Assembly (NCBI GenBank): GCA_035552095.1
Contig: DASZMA010000076.1
Span: 1-64,000 of the forward strand
Direction of reading: 5' to 3'
Source: Bog-473 sp035552095
GTDB taxonomy: Bacteria > Actinomycetota > Acidimicrobiia > Acidimicrobiales > RAAP-2
DNA length: 64,000 bases
In this document: positions 53,661 through 61,253 of the stretch, in pieces
How the letters are laid out: each line of letters opens with the position of its first letter
Numbering within the stretch: position 1 is the first letter of the stretch
Notes under the pieces: model-generated
What the model saw: only the letters and a program-made list of their open reading frames with translations
Databases searched by the model: none
Told to the model about the DNA's origin: nothing
Made by a program: the position numbers and the translations under genes

Positions 53661-54839
53661 TCAGAAGTTCTTGGGCAGCCCGAGTTTGCGCCGGGCGATG
53701 ATGTTCTTCTGGATCTCCGAGGCCCCGCCGCCGATGGTGTCGATGACGGTGTAGCGATAGGTCGACTCGGAGCGACCGGCCATCGGGGCCTCAGCCGTCT
53801 TGACCCGGAGCTGGCTGCCCGGCCCGGCGATGTCCATGGCGGCGTTGGCCAGTCGCTTGGAGAGCTCGGTGGCGTAGAGCTTGTACTCGGAGGCCTCGAC
53901 GGTGGGGGCGGCACCGCCCTTGCCCGCTTCGAACACGAATTTCAGTCCCATGACCCGGGCCACCTCCAGCTGGGTGGCCAGCTGGGCCAGGCGCTGCCGG
54001 ATGACCGGGTCCTCCCGCAGCGGCACCCCGTCGCGGCTGGTGGTCCGCACGTACTCGACCAGCAGCTCGAACCGCTGGTTGATGGGGGCGAAGGTGAACA
54101 TGGTGAAGCGCTCCAGGTCGAGCGCCTCGGAGATGTACTGGAAGCCGTGGTTGACCAGGCCCACGACGTACTCGTCAGGCACGAACACGTCGTTGAGGAA
54201 GACCTCGTTGGTGCGCTCGTCGCCCATGGTCCAGATGGCGTTGACGGTGATGTTGGGCTGGTCGATCGGGACCAGGAACAGCGTGATGCCGGCATGCTTG
54301 GCATCGGGGTCGGTCCGGGCCCCCACCCAGTACCACTCGGCGAAGTGGGCCGACGTGGTCCAGGTCTTCTGGCCGTTGAGGCTCCAACCGCCCTCGACCT
54401 TGGTGGCCTTGAGTTGCATGGAGGCGGCGTCCGAGCCCGCGTTGGGCTCGGAGTACCCCACGGCGAACTCGACTTCGTTGCGCAGGATCTTGGGGAGGAA
54501 CTCCTCCTTCAGCGTCTCGTTGCCGTGTCGGATGATCGTCTTGCCCACAATGCCGACGCCCTTGCCGATCTGGGGACCGCCCCGACCGGCCAGCTGCTCG
54601 TTGAGCAGGTACTCATAGACGCCCTCGCCCTCGGAGCCGCCGTACTCGGCCGGCCAGGTCATGCCCAACCAGCCCTGGGCACCGAGCGACGCCATGAAGG
54701 CGCGGCGCTTGGGCGTATCGACGATCTGGGCCATGTTCTCCCGGGTCACATCGAAGACCTCGGGATCATCGTGCGCGTTGAGGAAGGTCTCCACCTCCTT
54801 GACGAACGCGAGCTGTTCGTCGGAGAACTCAAAGTCCAT
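53661..54839 (-). CDS. Acyl-CoA dehydrogenase subunit (FadE28/FadE34-like)
   Basis: First gene of the five-gene operon. It has about 392 residues from an ATG at 54839 preceded by GGAGG; a GTG 30 bp upstream is less likely. FAD/substrate motifs are FAVGYSEPNAGSDAASM and GQKTWTTSAHFAEW, and the C-terminal FAD motif is DTIGGGASEIQKNIIARRKLG. It is the more standard dehydrogenase of the pair. The strong inverted repeat at 54894-54914 lies in its promoter region. Confidence 0.91.
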   Translation of the reverse strand: MDFEFSDEQLAFVKEVETFLNAHDDPEVFDVTRENMAQIVDTPKRRAFMASLGAQGWLGMTWPAEYGGSEGEGVYEYLLNEQLAGRGGPQIGKGVGIVGKTIIRHGNETLKEEFLPKILRNEVEFAVGYSEPNAGSDAASMQLKATKVEGGWSLNGQKTWTTSAHFAEWYWVGARTDPDAKHAGITLFLVPIDQPNITVNAIWTMGDERTNEVFLNDVFVPDEYVVGLVNHGFQYISEALDLERFTMFTFAPINQRFELLVEYVRTTSRDGVPLREDPVIRQRLAQLATQLEVARVMGLKFVFEAGKGGAAPTVEASEYKLYATELSKRLANAAMDIAGPGSQLRVKTAEAPMAGRSESTYRYTVIDTIGGGASEIQKNIIARRKLGLPKNF

Positions 54840-54893
54840 TTCGGTGACCTCCGGGGCCGCTGGCGACACCAGGAACCCCCGGCACGTCGCGCA

Positions 54894-54914
54894 AATCTGA
54901 CTACCCGTCAGATT
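54894..54914. promoter_or_regulatory. Perfect 21-bp inverted repeat upstream of the acyl-CoA dehydrogenase operon
   Basis: AATCTGAC (54894-54901), 5 bp, GTCAGATT (54907-54914): both arms match over all 8 bases. It lies 55 bp upstream of the operon's ATG and overlaps a minus-strand TAATCT that could be the -10 element. This is a strong operator candidate of TetR- or GntR-like symmetry. It does not resemble the palindromes at 1940-1982, so the local TetR protein is not the obvious binder. The regulator is not recognised within the window. Confidence 0.72.
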
Positions 54915-54971
54915 AGATCAGGGCGGCGCCCCCGGGCGCCAACGGGCTCCGTTCCCCGAGGTCAGCGTGAT

Positions 54972-56360
54972 TTAGTCGGCCCAGACCAGGGTGGCCACCT
55001 GATGCGGTCGGGACAGCCCTTTGAGGGTGGCCTCCCGGAAGTCGACAAATTTGAACTCCTCGGTGCGCTCGACCAGGAGGGCGGAGAGCGATGAGACCAG
55101 GACCTCGCCCGGCGCCGCCACATCGGCCAGGCGGCTGGCCACGATCACCGTGTGGCCGAGGAAGTCATCGTCCTCCTCCATGGCCTCACCGGTGTGCACG
55201 CCGATATGGATCTGAATGGGCCGCTCGAGGTGCTGGTCCGAGTAATTGCCGAAGGCCCGCTGCATGTCGCCGGCGCACCGCAGGGCCCGGGCCACTCCCC
55301 CGAACGCCACCATGAAGCCATCCCCCTGCACCTTGATCTCCCGACCGCCGTGGTCGGCCAGCAGCTCCCGCACGATCCGGTGGTGGTCCCGCAGGAGCTC
55401 ACGCGAGGCCTGATCACCCAGCTGCTCGGTCATCCCGGCGTAGTTGACCATGTCGCTGAAGAGAATGGTGACGGTGCCCTCGCCCGAAGTGGGCCCCGGT
55501 GACGGCGCGGGGGTGGCAGCGGCGGGCGGCGGGGCCGGGGCAGCGGGGTGGCCCGGCTCAGGAGCCACGGACCGGTCACGAGCGCGGTTGCGGTCACGGG
55601 GCGGGCGATCGGGGTGACGGGCGGCGCGGATCTGGTTCCTGATCTCCCGGCCCAGCGCCTCAATATCGATCGCCCCGCCGGGCGCCCTCATTTCGGGCAG
55701 GGTGTCCACCACGCCCAGGACGTGATCGACGATGGTCTGCCCGATCTCTCGTCCCGTGCGCGCCGGCCGGCTCCGCACGTCAATGCCGCCCATCATGGCG
55801 AAGCCGCGCACTCTGATGCGCGGCGACCCCGGGATCAGGGGCACGTTGCGCAACTTGAGGTCGCGCCCGCCCATGAAGGCGAACCCCTCCAGCTCGACAT
55901 CGAACCCCTCCGGGACGGTGATCTCAACACCGCCCATGAGGGCCACGGCGGTGATCACCACTTCAGGGCCGTCGATCTCGGCGTGGCGCAGGTCAATTTC
56001 GCAGCCGCCCATCACCGCCACCGCGGTCGTCTTGCCGCTGAGCCGCCAACGCCCCTTGGCGCTGGACCCGCTCATGACGCCCACGAACCAGTGCCGGGCC
56101 CGGCGCCGGTTGGTCTCCTCCTGCGGGGTGGCGATAGCCGGCAGGTTGGCCAGCGTGGCCTCGAGGTCGCCCCGGGTCCGGGCCTCCAGCGCGAGGCCGA
56201 TCCGCTCGGAGAACTCATCGAGGGTGAGGCGACCGTCGACCACGTGCTCGCGGAGCAGGGTCACCGTGCGGTCGCGATCGGCATCGGCCACCCGTTGCTC
56301 CATCGGGCCACCACCCGGGGGGTCGCCTGGTCGACCTGGGGGCTCGAACGCGTCGACCAT
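54972..56360 (-). CDS. Adenylate/guanylate cyclase with N-terminal DUF1707 and LiaF-like MGG-repeat domain
   Basis: Class III nucleotide cyclase of about 462 residues with an unusual front half. Residues 20-75 are DUF1707 (VADADRDRTVTLLREHVVDG). Residues 110-200 carry four MGG repeats (positions 117, 142, 163, 190), a LiaF-C-like beta region. A Pro/Ala-rich linker precedes the catalytic domain (about 295-460), with metal Asp303 (FSDMVNY) and KVQGDGFMVAF holding the adenine-specifying Lys and second Asp. ATG at 56360 chosen; ATG at 56303 is the alternative. DUF1707/LiaF modules are associated with envelope stress. Confidence 0.87.
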   Translation of the reverse strand: MVDAFEPPGRPGDPPGGGPMEQRVADADRDRTVTLLREHVVDGRLTLDEFSERIGLALEARTRGDLEATLANLPAIATPQEETNRRRARHWFVGVMSGSSAKGRWRLSGKTTAVAVMGGCEIDLRHAEIDGPEVVITAVALMGGVEITVPEGFDVELEGFAFMGGRDLKLRNVPLIPGSPRIRVRGFAMMGGIDVRSRPARTGREIGQTIVDHVLGVVDTLPEMRAPGGAIDIEALGREIRNQIRAARHPDRPPRDRNRARDRSVAPEPGHPAAPAPPPAAATPAPSPGPTSGEGTVTILFSDMVNYAGMTEQLGDQASRELLRDHHRIVRELLADHGGREIKVQGDGFMVAFGGVARALRCAGDMQRAFGNYSDQHLERPIQIHIGVHTGEAMEEDDDFLGHTVIVASRLADVAAPGEVLVSSLSALLVERTEEFKFVDFREATLKGLSRPHQVATLVWAD

Positions 56361-56463
56361 GACCAGCAGTTTGCTCCCTGGCGCCTCCCGCTGCATGCCT
56401 TCGCCGAATCGGAGGCTCCGGCCGGGACTCCGGGGGTGGCCGGTAACCTCGACCTGGAGGCCC

Positions 56464-56882
56464 GTGGACGAAATAGACACCAACATCGAGCGCATCCTCA
56501 CGACGTACGCCACCATCACCGTGGTGGGGGCCAGCGACACGCCGGCCAAGGCGGCTCATTACGTGCCGGCCCACATGCAAGAGCACGGCTGGCGCATCAT
56601 CCCGGTCAATCCGCACGCCAGCGAGATTCTGGGAGAGCCGGTATACCGGACCCTGGCCGAAGTGCCCGAACCGCTCGGCCTGGTCGATGTGTTCCGGCCC
56701 TCTGACCAGACACCCGACGGGCCCGACAGGCCGTCGCCGCCGGGGCCACCGCGTTGTGGTTGCAGCTCGGCATCGCCTCGGGAGAGGCCCGGGCCATTGC
56801 CGAAGCGGCCGGCCTGCTCTACGTCGAGGATCGCTGCCTGATCGTCGAGCAGCGGCGGCTGGGTTTGGACGCGCCGCAGTAA
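56464..56882 (+). CDS. CoA-binding (YccU-like) protein with an apparent single-base frameshift
   Basis: Rossmann-fold CoA-binding protein of the YccU/COG1832 type. The GTG at 56464 begins TYATITVVGASDTPAKAAHY, then PVYRTLAEVPEPLGLVDVF. The straight frame ends at 56841 with a low-complexity Pro/Arg tail. From 56721 the shifted frame gives ARQAVAAGATALWLQLGIA and DRCLIVEQRRL, the true family ending, to a TAA at 56880-56882. One base is apparently missing between 56716 and 56721 (GACGGGCCCGAC). The gene diverges from the cyclase. It may be a sequencing error or a real mutation. Confidence 0.8.
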
Positions 56883-56912
56883 GGGCGGCGACCGCCCGCC
56901 GCGCCAACCCCG

Positions 56913-57452
56913 GTGTCGAGGGCGAGGTCCGCCGGGGCGGTCCCGGATGACAACATCTGTCCCATCGCCCGTCGCCCCGCGCTGGACAGTTCACACCGCA
57001 GGCCGACGCGTTGGCGCACCTGGGTGCTCGGTCTCGGGCTGTTCGCCCTGTTCGCCGCCGGCCTGGGCTATCTGGTGGGCAACGAGGTGCAGGGCAACAC
57101 CCAGTTCGACCAGGCCCACCGGTCCCTGGGCCTGGCCCAGGGCAGCCTGCACGCCGTGCGGGCCGATCTCGGCACGCTGCGCCGGAACCTCGGCGCGCTC
57201 AACGGTGAGATCGGCCAGACGGCACCGGCGCTGGGCCGGGACACCGCCCAGCTGCAGAGCGACCAGGCCGCGCTGGCCCGGAGCCAGGCCAACTTCGCCC
57301 GGCAGGGGTCCGCCATCATCGACCTGCAGGCCTGCCTCGGGGGGGTTGAACAAGCATTGAACGCGCTCTCGGTGGGTGATCAGCGCTCCGCCGTTGACGC
57401 ACTGAACGCGGCGGCCACCAGCTGTCAGAGCGCGGTGGCCACCAATGGGTAA
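56913..57452 (+). CDS. Membrane-anchored coiled-coil protein with two-cysteine CLGGV module
   Basis: A 179-residue protein not recognised. After a basic leader it has one transmembrane helix (about 37-56) and a long external coiled coil (60-135) rich in Ala, Leu and Gln. Near the C-terminus CLGGV (Cys141) is followed, exactly 30 residues on, by Cys171. The next gene has the same features (Cys112 and Cys142), so the pair are paralogues. The start GTG at 56913 is tentative; there is no clear ribosome site. The end overlaps the next gene by 8 bp. Confidence 0.65.
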   Translation: MSRARSAGAVPDDNICPIARRPALDSSHRRPTRWRTWVLGLGLFALFAAGLGYLVGNEVQGNTQFDQAHRSLGLAQGSLHAVRADLGTLRRNLGALNGEIGQTAPALGRDTAQLQSDQAALARSQANFARQGSAIIDLQACLGGVEQALNALSVGDQRSAVDALNAAATSCQSAVATNG

Positions 57453-58773
57453 GGCCCGAAGGAGGCGCTTGCTCACCTCCGCGCTGACGCTCGTCCTGAT
57501 CGGGGTCCTCGTGGCCGCGTTGGTGACCGACCTCGACGCTCACGCCCGGACCCGCCAGGAACGCCGGACCCTGGCCCTGACCCGCCAGAAGCTCGCCACG
57601 GCGCGCTTCAATGTCGCCGCCACCCGCTACGCCGGCGGGCTGGCCCGCGGTCACCTGCTGGGACTGCAGCACGCGGTGACGGCGGCCCTGGCCCAACTGG
57701 CCACCACCGATCAGACGCTGGCGGCCACCAACAAATCGGCCTACATCCAAGGAGTCGACATCGGCACGTTGCACACCTGCCTGGGTGGGGTGCAGGCAGC
57801 GCTGCAGCAGATCCGGGGGCACGACAACGCCGCCGCCACCGGGGATATCTCGGCCGTCTCGTCGGCCTGCCTCACGCTTGAAGATGGTCAGAACGGTGGA
57901 CCGGCGTACCCCTTCGACTTCCCCGATCCGTTCGTGCTGCGGGTCGGGGCCACCTATTTCGCCTACGCCACCAACTCGGCCGAGGGGAACATCCAGATCA
58001 TTGCGTCAACCGATATCAGCCAATGGAGCGCGGTGGGCAATGCCCTGCCGAAGCTGCCCGGATGGGCCGCCCCGAACGCGACCTGGGCGCCCTCGGTCCG
58101 CCAGATAGGCGGGACCTTCGTCCTCTACTACTCAGCCGTGGTAGCCGGGGCGGGCGGCGGAGAGCAGTGCATTTCCGCCGCCACCTCTTCCCGGCCGCAG
58201 GGCCCCTTCGTCGACAGCTCGACCGCTCCCCTGGTCTGCCAGGCCAGCCTGGGCGGCTCCATCGATCCTTCCCCGTTTGCCGATGCCAACGGCACGCCGT
58301 ATCTGGTGTGGAAGTCCAACGGTGGGGCCGGCCAGCCCGCCCTCATCTGGTCGGAGCAGCTGAACCCGGCCGGCACCGGTTTCGCGGCGGCCGCGCCCAC
58401 CGAACTGCTGGCGCCCGATCAATCCTGGCAGGGCGGGGTGATCGAGGCGCCGGACCTTGTCCTGCAGGGCGGGCACTACCTGCTCTTCTACTCGGGCAAC
58501 AATTGGAACAGCGCCAACTACGCAGTCGGGGTGGCTACCTGCCTCGGCCCGATCGGACCGTGCACCGAACCCCTGACCCAACCGATCCTGGCCTCCGGCC
58601 CGACCATGGCCGGACCCGGGGGAGCAACCGTCTTCACCGACGCCGCCGGCACGTGGTGGATGGCCTTCGACGCCTGGCTCCCCGGCCAGGTCGGGTATCC
58701 CCACAGCCGGGCCCTCTACCTGCGCCGGCTCACCCTCTCGGGTGGCGCGCCGGTGGTGGATCCGCCGGGCTGA
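57445..58773 (+). CDS. Membrane-anchored GH43-like glycoside hydrolase with CLGGV module
   Basis: Protein of 442 residues: membrane helix at about 10-28, coiled coil at 35-100, cysteine module with CLGGV (Cys112, Cys142), then a five-bladed GH43-like domain from residue 155. The GH43 acid residues are suggested by FPDPFVLRVGATYF (Asp), SIDPSPFADANG (Asp) and GVIEAPDLVLQ (Glu). The enzyme would be displayed outside the cell membrane, perhaps acting on arabinan or xylan-like chains. It is the fused version of the module in the gene just upstream, and the two overlap by 8 bp. Confidence 0.85.
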   Translation: MGKARRRRLLTSALTLVLIGVLVAALVTDLDAHARTRQERRTLALTRQKLATARFNVAATRYAGGLARGHLLGLQHAVTAALAQLATTDQTLAATNKSAYIQGVDIGTLHTCLGGVQAALQQIRGHDNAAATGDISAVSSACLTLEDGQNGGPAYPFDFPDPFVLRVGATYFAYATNSAEGNIQIIASTDISQWSAVGNALPKLPGWAAPNATWAPSVRQIGGTFVLYYSAVVAGAGGGEQCISAATSSRPQGPFVDSSTAPLVCQASLGGSIDPSPFADANGTPYLVWKSNGGAGQPALIWSEQLNPAGTGFAAAAPTELLAPDQSWQGGVIEAPDLVLQGGHYLLFYSGNNWNSANYAVGVATCLGPIGPCTEPLTQPILASGPTMAGPGGATVFTDAAGTWWMAFDAWLPGQVGYPHSRALYLRRLTLSGGAPVVDPPG

Positions 58774-59138
58774 TCACCCGGGCGGGTGGAAGGCGCACCT
58801 GACGCGCAACGGATGCACGACGAGGCGGCCGGTCGCGCCTCCAGCCGTTCCGACGCAATGGGCCCGCCGCACTGGTCGCACCGCCAATAGGTCCCCTCCT
58901 TCAGCCGGACCATGGCCCGGTCCAGCTCGGCGAGGGTCGCCTCGGCCTCGGCCAGCAGTGACCCGACCTGGGCGCGCTCGAAGGCCACGGTTGCTCCTTC
59001 GGGGTCGTGCTCGTCGTCGGCGTTGGCGTCGACCGAGCCGGCGATGATCGCCTCGTAGTCACCGCGCATGGTCCTGATCCGCGACACCGTGGCGGCGCGT
59101 TCGGACTCGAGATGGTGGCGGGCGGTCACCTCGTCCAT
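58716..59138 (-). CDS. DksA/TraR-type four-cysteine zinc-finger protein
   Basis: RNA-polymerase secondary-channel-type protein of 140 residues from ATG 59138. A coiled coil (about 1-80) carries many acidic and Arg residues, and the C4 zinc finger is C87, C90, C108, C111 (WRCDQCGGPIASE ... SSCIRCA). Such proteins bind RNA polymerase and modulate transcription initiation, often with ppGpp. The last 58 bp overlap the end of the convergent GH43 gene, giving a Ser/Thr/Arg-rich tail of about 28 residues that may not be needed. Confidence 0.85.
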   Translation of the reverse strand: MDEVTARHHLESERAATVSRIRTMRGDYEAIIAGSVDANADDEHDPEGATVAFERAQVGSLLAEAEATLAELDRAMVRLKEGTYWRCDQCGGPIASERLEARPAASSCIRCASGAPSTRPGDQPGGSTTGAPPERVSRRR

Positions 59139-59148
59139 GCCGCCCGTC

Positions 59149-60087
59149 CTAGCCGAGCACCGGTGGCACGAAGGAGCAGGTCGGGACAAAGGAGCGACGG
59201 TCCGGTCCGAGGGCGTTCATCACATCTTGCAGGGCCACCGGGTCGTAGACGATGCCGATGTGCTCGGTGAAGTCCAGCGGGCATTGGTCCTGCAGGAGGA
59301 TGTTCTGCACATCGGGGCCGCTCAGGAAGGCGGACGCGTAGGGCGTCACCACCTCGTCGTATTTGGACTCAATGACCACGTAGCGGGGGCCGGGCACCGT
59401 GTCGCCGCCCGCGTTCAGGGTGGCGGTGAAGTCGGAGCCCTGGCCATTGACCTGTTGGGTGCAGGCCAGACAGCCCACCACGGTGAGCGGGTCCACCATG
59501 AGCCCGTGGGCCACCGAGAGGAGCGCATCGGCCCCGTCGAGCGTGGTGCCGTGATTTGAGGGAGCCAGCCCGACCAGGAGGTGGACCAGGGGGGCGCCGC
59601 CCAGGAACTTCAGGTAGTAGCGGGGCATCATCCCGCCCTGCGAGTGGCCGACGATGTCCACCTGGGCACTGTGGGTCGCCTCCAGGACGTAGAAGACGAA
59701 CCGGGCCAACTGACGGGCCGAGGTGGGGATGTCGCCCTCGCCGTCGATGCGGCCGGCGCTGAGGGGACCGGCCCCGTAGTTGAACCCGTAGACGCAGTAG
59801 CCGGCGTTGGCCAGTTCCGGCGAGAGGGCCTGCCAGGTGAGATTCTCATTGAAGAGCGTGCCGTGCAGCAGGATCACCGGGTAGGGATGGGCGGCGGTCG
59901 GCCGGCAGGACCAGTTGTTCATCCCCGCCGGCACGCCGCCCGGATCGGTCACTTGCGACAGCACGCCCTGCGCGATGGTGCCGACCGGAAGCGGCGGTGC
60001 GGCGCCGGCCGGAGCGGCCACGCCCACCATGCCCGCCGCCAACCCGAAGGCAGCCGCCGCGGCCAGGAGCCGACTGATGCGCGTCAT
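59149..60087 (-). CDS. Secreted lipase/esterase (LipA/EstA alpha/beta hydrolase)
   Basis: Extracellular lipase of about 312 residues with a clear signal peptide (residues 1-30, ending AAPAGAAPPL). The ATG at 60087 is chosen because the frame upstream shadows ald. The nucleophile Ser149 is in VGHSQGGMM, the oxyanion motif HG is at 75-76 (LLHGTLFNENL), the acid Asp in YDEVVTP and the His in FTEHIGIVYD. Four cysteines could form two disulfides. The gene lies 10 bp upstream of the DksA-like gene on the same strand. Confidence 0.9.
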   Translation of the reverse strand: MTRISRLLAAAAAFGLAAGMVGVAAPAGAAPPLPVGTIAQGVLSQVTDPGGVPAGMNNWSCRPTAAHPYPVILLHGTLFNENLTWQALSPELANAGYCVYGFNYGAGPLSAGRIDGEGDIPTSARQLARFVFYVLEATHSAQVDIVGHSQGGMMPRYYLKFLGGAPLVHLLVGLAPSNHGTTLDGADALLSVAHGLMVDPLTVVGCLACTQQVNGQGSDFTATLNAGGDTVPGPRYVVIESKYDEVVTPYASAFLSGPDVQNILLQDQCPLDFTEHIGIVYDPVALQDVMNALGPDRRSFVPTCSFVPPVLG

Positions 60088-60128
60088 GCCATCCACCTTG
60101 CCACGGGTGTCGACGGCGCGCCGGGCGC

Positions 60129-61250
60129 TCAGGCGATGAGCTGGGCTACCGGTGTGAAGGGCAGCCCGTGCGCCTCGGCCACCGGCTGGTACGTCACGAG
60201 CCCATCGGCCACGTTGACGCCTTCGGCCAGCGCCGGATCGGCCCGCACCGCTCCCTTCCACCCGTGGGCGGCGATGCTCAGGGTGTAGGGCAGCGTGGCG
60301 TTGGCCAGCGCGTGCGTCGAGGTGTGGGGCACCGCGCCGGGCATGTTGGCCACGCAGTAGAAGATCGACCCGTGCACCTCGAACGTGGGGTTCGAGTGCG
60401 TGGTCGGTCGGGTCGACTCGAAGCAGCCGCCCTGGTCGACCGAGATGTCGACCAGCACCGAACCGTGGCGCATCCGCTCCACCAGGGCGTCGGACACCAA
60501 CCGGGGCGCCCGGGCCCCGACCACCAGCACGGCGCCGATCACGATGTCGGCCTCCACGCAGATCTCCTCAATGGCGTGCTGGGAGGAGGCGATCGTCTCC
60601 AGCGCGCCCCGGAAGTGGTGGTCGAATTCACGCAGCCGGTCCAGGTTGCGGTCGAGGACGAACACCTCGGAATGCATGCCGACCGCCAAGGTGGCCGCCG
60701 CCATCCCGACCACCCCGGCGCCGAGAATGACGACCCGGGCCGCCCGCACGCCGGGCACCCCGCAGACCAGCACGCCGCGGCCCCCACCGGGGCGCATGAG
60801 GTGATGGGCCCCCATGAGCGGCGCCATGCGGCCGGCCACCTCGCTCATGGGCGCCAGCAGCGGCAGCGAGTTGTCACTCTGGCGCACGGTCTCATAGGCG
60901 ATCGCCACATTCCCGCCGGCCACCAAGGCCTCGGTGCACTCCCGGGAGGCGGCCAGGTGCAGGTAGGTGAAGAGGGTCTGGCCGGCCCGGGCGCCGAGCC
61001 GGTGGTACTCCGAGGCGACCGGCTCCTTGACCTTGCAGACCAGGTCCGAGTCGGCCCACACGTCATCGGCCCGCGGGATGATCCGGGCTCCGGTGCCGAC
61101 GAACTCCTCGTCGGGCATGGACGATCCGACGCCGGCGCCGGCCTCGACGTAGACCGTGTGGCCGGCCGAGGTCAGCTCGCGCACGCCGGCCGGCGTGATG
61201 GCCACCCGGTACTCGTCCTCCTTCACTTCTTTGGGTATGCCGACGATCAT
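60129..61250 (-). CDS. ald: Alanine dehydrogenase
   Basis: NAD-dependent enzyme interconverting alanine and pyruvate plus ammonia, 373 residues. The N-terminus MIVGIPKEVKEDEYRVAITP and VILGAGVVGMAAATLAVG (NAD fold) are standard. Substrate-site residues appear in the LITFE-like NPTFEVHGSIFYCVANMPGAVPHTST stretch (shown in part). It is 3 bp from the upstream aldehyde dehydrogenase gene, so the pair is probably co-transcribed; regenerating pyruvate from alanine would feed the class III aminotransferase of the cluster. Confidence 0.96.
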   Translation of the reverse strand: MIVGIPKEVKEDEYRVAITPAGVRELTSAGHTVYVEAGAGVGSSMPDEEFVGTGARIIPRADDVWADSDLVCKVKEPVASEYHRLGARAGQTLFTYLHLAASRECTEALVAGGNVAIAYETVRQSDNSLPLLAPMSEVAGRMAPLMGAHHLMRPGGGRGVLVCGVPGVRAARVVILGAGVVGMAAATLAVGMHSEVFVLDRNLDRLREFDHHFRGALETIASSQHAIEEICVEADIVIGAVLVVGARAPRLVSDALVERMRHGSVLVDISVDQGGCFESTRPTTHSNPTFEVHGSIFYCVANMPGAVPHTSTHALANATLPYTLSIAAHGWKGAVRADPALAEGVNVADGLVTYQPVAEAHGLPFTPVAQLIA

Positions 61251-61253
61251 CGC

